Source: Flavobacterium undicola (GTDB lineage Bacteria > Bacteroidota > Bacteroidia > Flavobacteriales > Flavobacteriaceae). From it: a DNA stretch of 64,000 nucleotides. A program made the translations under genes and the position numbers. Every line of letters starts with the position of its first letter. Within the stretch, counting starts at the first letter, position 1. Location: positions 1 to 64,000 of the forward strand of contig NZ_JAAAPM020000024.1 of assembly GCF_009909155.2 (NCBI RefSeq), in the 5' to 3' direction. Below, piece after piece: positions 24,561 through 32,971 of this stretch. The notes under the pieces are model-generated. The model searched no databases. It was not told where the DNA came from and was given only the letters and a program-made list of their open reading frames with translations.

Positions 24561-24586
24561 AAATTCTTAAGTCTGCATTCTAAAAT

Positions 24587-26782
24587 CTAGTTGGCTACTT
24601 CACTTATAAATTTGATACGCATTAAACGCAATTCGTCGATATCATAATCACCTTCAAATTCTCTTAAAGCTTCTTCTATTTTATCGGTTTTTGATTCCAT
24701 AAAATAATCATGAATTTCTTCTTGCTGTTCTTCATCCAGCATATCATCAATCCAGTATTTGATATTCAATTTGGTTCCGGCATATACAATTTGCTCCATT
24801 TCTTTGATCAAAGCATCCATTGTTAATCCTTTTGCTTTAGCAATATCATCTAAAGATAATTTTCTATCAATATTTTGGATGATATATAATTTATTCACCG
24901 AATTAGTTCCTGTAGATTTAACCACAAGATCATCAGGTCTAATAATATCATTATCCTCTACATATCTATTGATTAAAGCGATAAACTCAGCTCCATATTT
25001 CTTAGCCTTACCTTCTCCAACTCCATGAATATTAATCAATTCCGCTTGAGAAATTGGATACTTCAACGCCATATCTTCTAACGAAGGTTCTTGAAAAACC
25101 ACAAAAGGAGGCACTCCTAATTTTTTAGCTACTTTTTTACGCAAATCACGTAACATTTCCATCAAAGCTTCATCAGCAGTACCAGAAGATTTTGCAGCAG
25201 TTACAATAGCTTCGTCTTCAGCATCACTATATTCATGATCCTCAGACATCATAAACGAACTTGGATTTTCAATAAAATCTATTCCTTTTTGCGTGATTTT
25301 TACAATTCCGTAAGTTTCAATATCTTTTGATAATAAGCCTTCCACCAAAACCTGTCTCAGCAATGCCATCCAATATTTTTCGTCATGTTTTGCACCACAT
25401 CCAAAAAACGATTGCGAATCGGTGCGATGCGCTTTTATAACTGCATTTACACGACCTATCAACGTAAAAACAATTTCTTTAGACTTGTACAAATGTTTGG
25501 TATCACGTACCACTTCTAACAATTGAACGACTTCGTTTTTAGCTTCAACTTTTGTTTTTGGATTTCTAACATTATCATCCATGTCAGCTCCTTCTCCAGT
25601 TTCGCTGTCGAATTCCTCACCAAAATAATGCAATAAAAATTTTCTTCTGGACATCGAAGTTTCGGCATAAGCCACCACTTCTTGCAACAAAGCAAAACCT
25701 ATTTCCTGTTCAGCTACTGGTTTCCCGGACATGAATTTTTCTAATTTCTCCACATCTTTATAAGAGTAATATGCTAAACAATGTCCTTCGCCTCCATCAC
25801 GTCCTGCACGCCCTGTTTCCTGATAGTAGCTTTCTAGTGATTTAGGAATATCATGATGAATTACAAAACGCACATCGGGTTTATCGATTCCCATTCCAAA
25901 AGCAATTGTAGCAACCACCACCTCAACATCTTCCATCAAAAACATATCTTGATGTTTCGCTCGGGTTTTAGCATCTAATCCCGCGTGATAGGGAACAGCA
26001 CTAATTCCGTTGACTTGCAAAACTTCGGCAATGGCTTCTACTTTTTTACGGCTTAAGCAATAAATAATCCCTGATTTTCCTTTATGTTGTTTGATAAATC
26101 GAATAATATCCGATTCGATATTTTTAGTTTTTGTTCGTACTTCGTAATACAAATTAGGTCTGTTAAACGAAGCTTTAAAAGTAACAGCACTAGACATTTC
26201 CAGATTTTTAAGAATGTCTTCCTGTACTTTTGGAGTAGCTGTGGCAGTAAGTCCTATAACTGGAACATTGCCTAATTGTTTGATAATATTTTTAAGATTC
26301 CTGTATTCGGGTCTAAAATCATGACCCCATTCTGAGATACAGTGTGCCTCATCTATAGCCACAAAAGAAATGGTCACACTTTTTAAGAAATTGACATTTT
26401 CTTCTTTGGTTAATGATTCAGGAGCGACATATAGCAACTTCGTTAATCCCGAAGTGATATCTTTTTTAACCTGAGCGGTTTCAGTTTTAGTAAGTGAAGA
26501 ATTTAAAACATGGGCAATGCCATTTTCTGAAGACAAACTTCTTATTGCATCAACCTGATTTTTCATTAAAGCAATTAATGGAGAAACTACTACTGCAGTC
26601 CCTTCTTGAATTAAAGCAGGTAGTTGATAACACAATGATTTCCCTCCACCTGTAGGCATTATAACAAATGTATTATGCTCATTCATTAAGCTTGTAATCA
26701 CTTGTTCTTGCAATCCCTTAAATTGACTAAAGCCAAAATATTTCTTTAATTCTTTATGGATATCAATTTCGTTTGAATTCAT
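24587..26782 (-). CDS. recQ: ATP-dependent DNA helicase RecQ
   Basis: This 731-residue superfamily 2 helicase has motif I MPTGGGKSLCYQLPA, DEAH box FVAIDEAHCISEWGHDFRPEY, TATATPKVQEDIL, and motif VI QETGRAGRDG. A winged-helix RQC region and an HRDC domain (about residues 550-620, PPFVVFQEPSLEDMA) follow. The RQC zinc-binding cysteines look missing: the usual CRR...CGNCDxC region reads SRRKFLLHYFGEEFD and then GEGADMDDN. It unwinds DNA in recombination and fork repair. It is divergent from kdsD. Confidence 0.95.
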   Translation of the reverse strand: MNSNEIDIHKELKKYFGFSQFKGLQEQVITSLMNEHNTFVIMPTGGGKSLCYQLPALIQEGTAVVVSPLIALMKNQVDAIRSLSSENGIAHVLNSSLTKTETAQVKKDITSGLTKLLYVAPESLTKEENVNFLKSVTISFVAIDEAHCISEWGHDFRPEYRNLKNIIKQLGNVPVIGLTATATPKVQEDILKNLEMSSAVTFKASFNRPNLYYEVRTKTKNIESDIIRFIKQHKGKSGIIYCLSRKKVEAIAEVLQVNGISAVPYHAGLDAKTRAKHQDMFLMEDVEVVVATIAFGMGIDKPDVRFVIHHDIPKSLESYYQETGRAGRDGGEGHCLAYYSYKDVEKLEKFMSGKPVAEQEIGFALLQEVVAYAETSMSRRKFLLHYFGEEFDSETGEGADMDDNVRNPKTKVEAKNEVVQLLEVVRDTKHLYKSKEIVFTLIGRVNAVIKAHRTDSQSFFGCGAKHDEKYWMALLRQVLVEGLLSKDIETYGIVKITQKGIDFIENPSSFMMSEDHEYSDAEDEAIVTAAKSSGTADEALMEMLRDLRKKVAKKLGVPPFVVFQEPSLEDMALKYPISQAELINIHGVGEGKAKKYGAEFIALINRYVEDNDIIRPDDLVVKSTGTNSVNKLYIIQNIDRKLSLDDIAKAKGLTMDALIKEMEQIVYAGTKLNIKYWIDDMLDEEQQEEIHDYFMESKTDKIEEALREFEGDYDIDELRLMRIKFISEVAN

Positions 26783-26805
26783 TCTTTATTATCTGGTATT
26801 TTGTA

Positions 26806-26813
26806 TAAATTTG
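26806..26813 (+). promoter_or_regulatory. -7 box of the kdsD-tatC-lptB run
   Basis: TAAATTTG is a perfect TAnnTTTG element 54 bp before the proposed kdsD start. It makes the in-frame start at 26811 impossible for a transcript from this promoter. Confidence 0.5.
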
Positions 26814-26867
26814 CATCACATAAAGATACAAATTTCTTTTACACACACAAACTTTAAACATTCTGTT

Positions 26868-27833
26868 TTGATATCCAAAGAAAATATATTGGCCATTGCC
26901 AAGAAAACCATATTATCTGAAAGTGAAGCTATTGTAAAACTAATTGATTACTTAGATGACAACTTCTCAAAAGCTGTAGAAATTATCTTTCAATCAAAAG
27001 GGCGACTAGTCGTTACCGGGATTGGAAAAAGCGCGATCATTGGTCAAAAAATGGTAGCCACCTTCAACTCAACAGGTACGCCTTCCATGTTCCTTCATGC
27101 CGCCGAAGCCATTCATGGTGACTTAGGAATGATACAAAAAGACGATGTAATTATTTGCATTTCTAAAAGCGGAAACAGCCCTGAAATTAAAGCACTTATT
27201 CCTTTATTAAAAAGAGACGGAAACATACTAATAGGCATTAGTGGAAACAGCAGTTCTTTTCTAGCGAAAGGTTCTGATTGTGTTTTAAACACTACTGTAG
27301 ACTCCGAAGCCTGTCCTATTAATCTGGCTCCAACTAACAGCACAACTGCCCAATTAGTAATGGGAGATGCACTTGCCATTTGCCTAATGGAAATGCGCGA
27401 TTTTAAAGCGGAGGATTTTGCCAAATACCATCCAGGAGGTGCTTTAGGAAAAAAACTTTTACTTAAAGTGAAAGACATGATTGAACACAGTCAGAAACCA
27501 ACTGTAAGCCCTGACACTCCAATAAAGAAAGTGATTTTTGAAATATCCGAAAAAAGACTTGGCGTAACAGCAGTAATAGAAAACAACGAGGTAATTGGAA
27601 TTATTACCGACGGTGATATCCGTAGAATGCTAAACGACAGGGATACTTTTACTGATTTGACTGCCAAAGATATTATGACTAGAAATCCTAAATCTACTCA
27701 ATCAAGCACGATGGCAATTGATGCGTTACAAATCCTGGAAAACCACTCCATCACACAACTTATTGTTATTGACAATGGTCAATACAAAGGGGTTTTACAT
27801 TTACATGACATATTAAAAGAAGGAATCCTATAA
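26868..27833 (+). CDS. kdsD: D-arabinose 5-phosphate isomerase (KpsF/GutQ family)
   Basis: About 321 residues. An N-terminal SIS domain (VVTGIGKSAIIGQKMVATFNSTG, ICISKSGNSPEIKALIPLL, PTNSTTAQLVMGDALA) is followed by two CBS domains (TDGDIRRMLND; IMTRNPKSTQ). It makes arabinose-5-P for KDO synthesis. No ATG fits: I chose the TTG at 26868 because it gives the usual ISKENILAIAKK start, while the longer frame begins inside the promoter. Its stop overlaps the tatC ATG by one base. Confidence 0.92.
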   Translation: MISKENILAIAKKTILSESEAIVKLIDYLDDNFSKAVEIIFQSKGRLVVTGIGKSAIIGQKMVATFNSTGTPSMFLHAAEAIHGDLGMIQKDDVIICISKSGNSPEIKALIPLLKRDGNILIGISGNSSSFLAKGSDCVLNTTVDSEACPINLAPTNSTTAQLVMGDALAICLMEMRDFKAEDFAKYHPGGALGKKLLLKVKDMIEHSQKPTVSPDTPIKKVIFEISEKRLGVTAVIENNEVIGIITDGDIRRMLNDRDTFTDLTAKDIMTRNPKSTQSSTMAIDALQILENHSITQLIVIDNGQYKGVLHLHDILKEGIL

Positions 27834-28675
27834 TGGCAAAAAAAAACATAAACGAAATGTCGTTTCTAGATCATCTGGAAGATTTAAGATGGTTATTGGT
27901 CCGAAGTACTATTGCTGTAATTATAATGGCAATGGTTACTTATTTCATTAGTGATTATTTATTTGATACTATCATTTTTGGCCCTACAAGACCTAGCTTT
28001 TTTACCTATGTTTATTTTTGCGAACTGTCACATACCTTAGGTTTTGCCGACAGTATTTGCATTACCGAAATGCCTTTTATCATTCAGAATACCGAAATGG
28101 AAGGTCAAGTGAATGTGTTTATATGGATATGTATCCTTTTTGGATTCATACTAAGCTTCCCTTATATCTTATGGGAAATATGGAAATTCATAAGCCCCGC
28201 ATTGTATCAAAACGAAAAAAAGAACGCTAAAGTGTTTATTTTCTTCTCATCCTTATTATTCTTTTTAGGAGTCGTTTTTGGCTATTTTGTAGTAATCCCA
28301 ATGTCAGTTAACTTCGTAGCAACTTTTACTGTCAGCTCTACCGTTGTTAACCAATTTACGTTAGATTCTTACATTAGTATGGTCAAAACTTCTGTGATAG
28401 CCAGTGGATTATTTTTCGAATTACCAATAATCATTTATTTCTTAACCAAACTAGGACTTGTAACTCCTGCCTTTTTAAGAAAATATCGAAAATACGCCAT
28501 TGTTATTGTATTAATTATAGCAGCTATTGTTACTCCTCCTGATGTGGTGAGTCAAACTATTGTTGCTATTCCGATGCTTATAATCTATGAAGCCAGCATT
28601 TTTATTTCTGTTTTTGTAGCCAAAAAAGAAATAAAAACAGAAACACAAAATAATAAACAAATAGAAAAAGAATAA
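27833..28675 (+). CDS. tatC: Sec-independent protein translocase TatC
   Basis: This 280-residue integral membrane protein has the TatC N-terminal motif FLDHLEDLRWLLVRS, six hydrophobic segments and FGYFVVIPMSVNF, ELPIIIYFLTKLGLV. It is the receptor of the twin-arginine pathway. A loop of about 30 residues after the first helix (TRPSFFTYVYFCELSHTLGF) is common in Bacteroidota. Its neighbours kdsD (1-nt overlap) and lptB are a familiar Flavobacteria gene order. Confidence 0.95.
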   Translation: MAKKNINEMSFLDHLEDLRWLLVRSTIAVIIMAMVTYFISDYLFDTIIFGPTRPSFFTYVYFCELSHTLGFADSICITEMPFIIQNTEMEGQVNVFIWICILFGFILSFPYILWEIWKFISPALYQNEKKNAKVFIFFSSLLFFLGVVFGYFVVIPMSVNFVATFTVSSTVVNQFTLDSYISMVKTSVIASGLFFELPIIIYFLTKLGLVTPAFLRKYRKYAIVIVLIIAAIVTPPDVVSQTIVAIPMLIIYEASIFISVFVAKKEIKTETQNNKQIEKE

Positions 28676-28764
28676 TTAATTGTTAATCTCACTATTTGTT
28701 TATTTGGTAATTCGTTAATTTGTCGAATAATCCAATCAACAAATATTCAATAACCGAACACCCG

Positions 28765-29505
28765 ATGATTTTAAGAGCCGATAATTTAGTAAAAACATAC
28801 AAAGGAAGAAGCGTTGTAAAAGGCATTTCGGTGGAAGTAAACCAAGGAGAAATCGTTGGATTATTAGGTCCAAATGGAGCTGGAAAAACGACTTCTTTTT
28901 ATATGATTGTTGGATTAGTAAAACCAAATTCTGGAAATATCTACCTTGACGATATTGACATTACTCATTATCCAATGTATAAAAGAGCACAGCAAGGTAT
29001 TGGCTATCTGGCACAAGAAGCTTCTGTATTTAGAAAATTAAGTATCGAAGATAATATCTTAAGTGTTTTGCAATTGACTGCTCTTCCAAAAGAAGCTCAA
29101 ATTGCTAAAATGGAAAGTTTGATTGCCGAATTTAGTTTGGAACACATTCGAACAAACCGTGGCGATTTGCTATCTGGAGGAGAACGTCGTCGTACCGAAA
29201 TTGCGCGTTGTCTTGCTACTGATCCAAAATTCATCTTACTGGATGAGCCTTTTGCCGGAGTTGACCCTGTGGCTGTTGAAGATATCCAAAGAATTGTAGC
29301 GCAATTAAAAAACAAAAACATCGGAATCTTAATCACCGACCATAACGTTCAAGAAACACTGGCAATTACCGACAAAACTTATCTAATGTTTGAAGGAGGA
29401 ATTCTAAAAGCCGGAAAACCTGAAGAATTAGTTGAAGACGAAATGGTACGTAGAGTGTATTTGGGACAAAATTTCGAATTAAGAAAAAAGAAATTAGAAT
29501 TTTAA
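28765..29505 (+). CDS. lptB: LPS export ABC transporter ATP-binding protein LptB
   Basis: About 246 residues from the ATG at 28765. Walker A is GPNGAGKTT, Q-loop GYLAQEASVF, signature LLSGGERRRTEIARCLA, Walker B FILLDEPFAGVDP, switch ITDHNVQET. The sequence MILRADNLVKTYKGR is the standard LptB start in this group; the frame extends further upstream only with a TTG. It powers LPS transport from inner to outer membrane. Confidence 0.95.
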   Translation: MILRADNLVKTYKGRSVVKGISVEVNQGEIVGLLGPNGAGKTTSFYMIVGLVKPNSGNIYLDDIDITHYPMYKRAQQGIGYLAQEASVFRKLSIEDNILSVLQLTALPKEAQIAKMESLIAEFSLEHIRTNRGDLLSGGERRRTEIARCLATDPKFILLDEPFAGVDPVAVEDIQRIVAQLKNKNIGILITDHNVQETLAITDKTYLMFEGGILKAGKPEELVEDEMVRRVYLGQNFELRKKKLEF

Positions 29506-29568
29506 TAAAAGTGGTCAGTGAGCAGTTTTTGAGTTAGCAGTTTGAAACTAAAATATGATTTCAATAAA

Positions 29569-29820
29569 ATGGAAAATCCAGAAAAACCAAGTAAAGAAAC
29601 CTTAGAACAATGGTCTAAAGATCCTGATAATTGGATTTGGGGAATGTTTTATTACAACCCAAAAGACAAACGCATTTTTCCTCCTAAAAAAATTGCATGG
29701 ATGGGATATACAACTAATTTTGCCAATCCAAAATCGGTACTTGTTTTAATTGGGATACTAATACTCCCAATCTTAACTGTATTAACATTTCTAAAAAAAA
29801 CACTAAATCCTATTCTTTAG
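29569..29820 (+). CDS. Small DUF5808-like membrane protein
   Basis: This 83-residue protein reads ENPEKPSKETLEQWSKDPDN, then WIWGMFYYNPKDKRIFPPKK, like the DUF5808 motif W-x(3)-FYYNPxDxR-x-F-x-P-K, and ends in one membrane helix (SVLVLIGILILPILTVLTFL). Its function is unknown. It follows lptB at 63 bp. Its last 11 bp overlap the 3' end of the converging GH25 gene, so no separate terminator is visible. The ATG at 29569 is the only good start. Confidence 0.7.
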   Translation: MENPEKPSKETLEQWSKDPDNWIWGMFYYNPKDKRIFPPKKIAWMGYTTNFANPKSVLVLIGILILPILTVLTFLKKTLNPIL

Positions 29821-30673
29821 TAATAAACTGCAATTGCTGTAAATCGCCATTAAAGATATTGACATCTACATTGCCTTTTATTCCTGAAACAGTCGCTTTT
29901 TCGGTAAATTGCCAAAACAGCCAATCTTCTTTCATTTTTTCTCGATAAAAATTATAATTAGCAATCCAAAACAAATAATCGGAGAATTCTTCTTTCAAAA
30001 AATCATCATAATACCGTTCCCCCGTATAGATTATGGGTTTTACTTTATAATGTTCCTCTACTTTGGTTAACCAACGTCTGAGTCCTATTTTAAGTCGCTC
30101 AATAGATTGATTTTCGGGTAATCTTTCAATATCAAGAACAGGTGGCAAATCGCCTTTTTGTAAGCGGACTGTTTTTATAAAAAGTTCGGCTTGCTCTAAT
30201 GAATTTTCATTCGGGCGATAGTAATGGTAAGCTCCACGAATTATATTATTTTCTTTGGCTTGGAGCCAATTTTCCTTGAATCTTTTATCTAATCGATCAT
30301 TTCCTACTGTGGCGCGTATAAAAACAAACGATAGCTTATAATCGTCATCCATAGTTTCTACAGCATCCCATTCAATTTCGCCCTGATATTCAGAAACATC
30401 AATCCCAATGGCTTTGGCTTCATTTTTTTCTAAAACCTGATAATTCCGTACATCTGAAATTTGTTTATCCTTAGCCTCTTTATCTAAAACTTTATTGGTT
30501 TTAAAACTAAAATAATAGGCTAAGCCATTTCTATAATGATACGCAATTCCTAAAAATAGTAGTCCGCAAAAAACAATAATCGCAGTTTGAATTAGCTTTT
30601 TCCGGAATACGGAAGGCTTCTTTTTTGGTCTTCTAGACGTTGTAGTTCGGCGTCGATTATTTTGTTTTGCCAT
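29810..30673 (-). CDS. Membrane-anchored GH25 lysozyme-like hydrolase
   Basis: This 287-residue protein has a strongly basic N-terminus (RRRTTTSRRPKKK), one membrane anchor (TAIIVFCGLLFLGIAYHY) and a GH25 muramidase domain: AIGIDVSEYQGEIEW, FVFIRATVG, GAYHYYRPNENS, the catalytic pair in PPVLDIERLP, and YTGERYYDDFL. It would cut peptidoglycan from the periplasmic side. Its start overlaps the pssA 3' end by 17 bp. Confidence 0.9.
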   Translation of the reverse strand: MAKQNNRRRTTTSRRPKKKPSVFRKKLIQTAIIVFCGLLFLGIAYHYRNGLAYYFSFKTNKVLDKEAKDKQISDVRNYQVLEKNEAKAIGIDVSEYQGEIEWDAVETMDDDYKLSFVFIRATVGNDRLDKRFKENWLQAKENNIIRGAYHYYRPNENSLEQAELFIKTVRLQKGDLPPVLDIERLPENQSIERLKIGLRRWLTKVEEHYKVKPIIYTGERYYDDFLKEEFSDYLFWIANYNFYREKMKEDWLFWQFTEKATVSGIKGNVDVNIFNGDLQQLQFITKE

Positions 30674-31385
30674 CTAAAGAAAACCTATTATTCACAACTG
30701 ATAACAACACATAGGCGATAATAACCATTGGAACTCCTGCGTATTGAAAAAACACTAACAACAAAAACGAAAGGGTTAAGAAAACAATTTGCAGTAAATT
30801 ATCTTTCAAAGTAAATTTCTTAATTTTCAATGAAAACAAAGGGATTTCGGCATTTAAAATATAAGCACTAAAAGCCGTAATAAGCAACAAAACCCACTGA
30901 CTAGTCAACAATTCTAAAATGAATAAAGAATCAGAATACTTTATTACCAAAGGCAAGCTCAGCATAAACAAAGAATTAGCAGGTGTTGGCAACCCAATAA
31001 ACGAATCGGTTTGACGCGTATCAATATTAAAAAACGCCAAACGGTAGCAAGAACCCATTGTAATTACAAAACCTAAAAAAGGAATATACGAACAGTTCGA
31101 AATATCATGCTGACTATTCAACAACAAATAATACATCACAGAACCAGGAACTACGCCGCTGGTAACCATATCCGCTAATGAATCCAATTGTAAACCTAAT
31201 TCGCCAGTAACTTTAAACAAACGAGCAAAGAAACCATCGAAAAAGTCAAAGAAAATCCCTAAAAAAACAAAGAAAAAAGCGATTTCAAAATCTTGATTGC
31301 TTACAAAAACCATGGCAATACAACCACAAAAAAGATTCAGTAACGTAATGCTGTTTGGGATGTGTTTTTTAATATTCATTTTCAA
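30657..31385 (-). CDS. pssA: CDP-diacylglycerol-serine O-phosphatidyltransferase
   Basis: This 242-residue integral membrane enzyme makes phosphatidylserine from CDP-diacylglycerol and serine. The CDP-alcohol phosphotransferase signature DG-x2-AR-x8-G-x3-D-x3-D is complete in FDGFFARLFKVTGELGLQLD and the following SLAD. PNSITLLNLFCGC at the N-terminus is also typical. Six or seven membrane segments are visible. It has a full promoter at 31408-31439 and is followed by the GH25 gene with overlap. Confidence 0.95.
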   Translation of the reverse strand: MKMNIKKHIPNSITLLNLFCGCIAMVFVSNQDFEIAFFFVFLGIFFDFFDGFFARLFKVTGELGLQLDSLADMVTSGVVPGSVMYYLLLNSQHDISNCSYIPFLGFVITMGSCYRLAFFNIDTRQTDSFIGLPTPANSLFMLSLPLVIKYSDSLFILELLTSQWVLLLITAFSAYILNAEIPLFSLKIKKFTLKDNLLQIVFLTLSFLLLVFFQYAGVPMVIIAYVLLSVVNNRFSLDGKTK

Positions 31386-31407
31386 TTTGATTTTAAGAAT
31401 AGCTTCG

Positions 31408-31439
31408 CAAATTTAATACAATACATTTTGTTATTTCAA
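31408..31439 (-). promoter_or_regulatory. pssA promoter
   Basis: Minus strand: TTG (31437-31439), a 21-bp spacer, TAAATTTG (31408-31415), then the pssA ATG 23 bp on. Confidence 0.75.
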
Positions 31440-31532
31440 ATTAGTCCACTTTTCTTCAGCATCAATTTTCAACAGATTGTTTTATTGACTATTTATTTAA
31501 AATAAGAAATAAATAAGCTCGCTAAAAAATGA

Positions 31533-31540
31533 TACTTTTG
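31533..31540 (+). promoter_or_regulatory. -7 box of the DUF4105 gene
   Basis: TACTTTTG matches TAnnTTTG and lies 26 bp before the ATG at 31566. The -33 element is not obvious. Confidence 0.5.
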
Positions 31541-31565
31541 AAAAAAAATAGCAAAGACACTTATT

Positions 31566-32708
31566 ATGGCGCATATTTTCCTTTCTAAAAAAACGGCATT
31601 TCTTCTATTCTTTCTTAGTATTTTCAATTCTTTTTGGGCACAACGCATTCAATTGTCCAAAGATACTACAGTAAGTGTGATTACTTGTGGTCTTGGAAAT
31701 GAATCCTATTCTCTCTTTGGACATACTGCTATTCGAATTAAAGACAACGCTAATTTTGTAGATGCAGTTTACAATTATGGTGCTTTTGATTTTAACACAC
31801 CTAACTTTGTTCCAAAATTCGCCAAAGGAGATCTCCAATATTTTGCTGTAGTCAATCGCTATACCGACTTCATCAATCAATACACTTACGAAAATCGTTC
31901 GGTTGATGAACAAGAGCTTCAAATTTCTCTTGAATTCAAGCAAAAACTTTTTGATAATCTAAATAGCTCATTGGCGTCAGGAGACAGCCATTATACCTAT
32001 AAATTTATTGACAAAAACTGTACTTCGATGGTGGTGGATATCATCAACAAAACATTAGGCGCTAGCATAATCACAAAGAAAACCGATACTGAACTAAGTT
32101 ACAGAAGTATTTTGTATACATATTTCGACTATCATTTTTATGAAAAACTGGGAACCAGTATTATTTTTGGAACAAAAGTAGATGCTTTAGGAACAAAGCT
32201 ATTCTTGCCTTTAGAATTGCAAAAAAGCTTAAAGCTGATTCAATATAAAAACCAAGCTTTAGCGCCTAAAAACCAAACTATTTTACACTTTGAGGAATCA
32301 CACCCAAGCTCTTGGTGGAACAACATTTATTCTTACTTAATTTTTCTAGCCTTATTAGTAATCTTAAATAAAAAAGGAATCCATTATTTTTATTTTTCTT
32401 TAATGGGAATCCTTGGGGTATTCTTTCTTTTTTTGGGCTTTTATTCTAATCATTTAGAATTAGCCAACAATTACAATGTACTTTTATTCAATCCTACATT
32501 GCTTGTGCTGTGCTTTTTTTATGGTGCGAGAAATAAGGCTTGGATTTATAAACTTTCCCTATTTAATCTTTTCACACTTTTAATTTATTTGGTCGTTTTA
32601 ATCAATAAAGCACATTTATTTATTGTATTACCTTTAGTCGTAACTTCTGCTTATTTCCTGATACAATTAACTTTAAAAAATAAGAAAGCGATACCAATAA
32701 TTATTTAA
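31566..32708 (+). CDS. lnb: DUF4105/Lnb-family membrane protein (lipoprotein N-acyltransferase-like)
   Basis: This 380-residue protein has a signal peptide (ending SIFNSFWAQ), a periplasmic domain of ~230 residues and four or five C-terminal membrane helices. The periplasmic domain holds LGNESYSLFGHTAIRI (His), VYNYGAFDFNTPNFV and IDKNCTSMVVD (Cys). This is the DUF4105 family; to my knowledge the Bacteroides member Lnb is a lipoprotein N-acyltransferase that uses such a Cys-His pair. The assignment rests on remembered family traits, so treat the symbol as tentative. It fits with lgt in the same window. Confidence 0.7.
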   Translation: MAHIFLSKKTAFLLFFLSIFNSFWAQRIQLSKDTTVSVITCGLGNESYSLFGHTAIRIKDNANFVDAVYNYGAFDFNTPNFVPKFAKGDLQYFAVVNRYTDFINQYTYENRSVDEQELQISLEFKQKLFDNLNSSLASGDSHYTYKFIDKNCTSMVVDIINKTLGASIITKKTDTELSYRSILYTYFDYHFYEKLGTSIIFGTKVDALGTKLFLPLELQKSLKLIQYKNQALAPKNQTILHFEESHPSSWWNNIYSYLIFLALLVILNKKGIHYFYFSLMGILGVFFLFLGFYSNHLELANNYNVLLFNPTLLVLCFFYGARNKAWIYKLSLFNLFTLLIYLVVLINKAHLFIVLPLVVTSAYFLIQLTLKNKKAIPIII

Positions 32709-32739
32709 TAATACTATTAAATATATCTTTTAGAATAAC

Positions 32740-32935
32740 TTTCTTTTTTGCTTGATCAAAAAAGAAACAAAAAAATCAAGTCTTACACTTCCTCGTCGGT
32801 CAAATTAGTTTTCGAATACTAAAAGAAAAGAAACTCTCCGCCGCGGCGGATCAAACAGCTTTTCTTTTTACGTATTCTTCAAACATTTGACACTCGACTG
32901 CGGAAGTTAAGGACAGTTTAACCTCAAAAACAACA
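32740..32935. repeat. Dispersed repeat R1, copy 2
   Basis: The shortest copy (~195 bp): the first hairpin is followed directly by TCAAGTCTTACACTTCCTCG, and the core and palindrome TCCGCCGCGGCGGA match copy 1 nearly base for base, including the CTCAAAA end. It fills the convergent gap between the DUF4105 gene and the polysaccharide cluster. Confidence 0.9.
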
Positions 32936-32971
32936 ACATTCTCGTTTCTAAATAAGTAACATTAAACAACT

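Noticed and set aside
32740..32765. R1 first hairpin as a bidirectional terminator between the DUF4105 gene and the cluster
   Set aside because: The stem is followed by A-rich, not T-rich, sequence on both readings, and the same hairpin occurs in non-terminal contexts.
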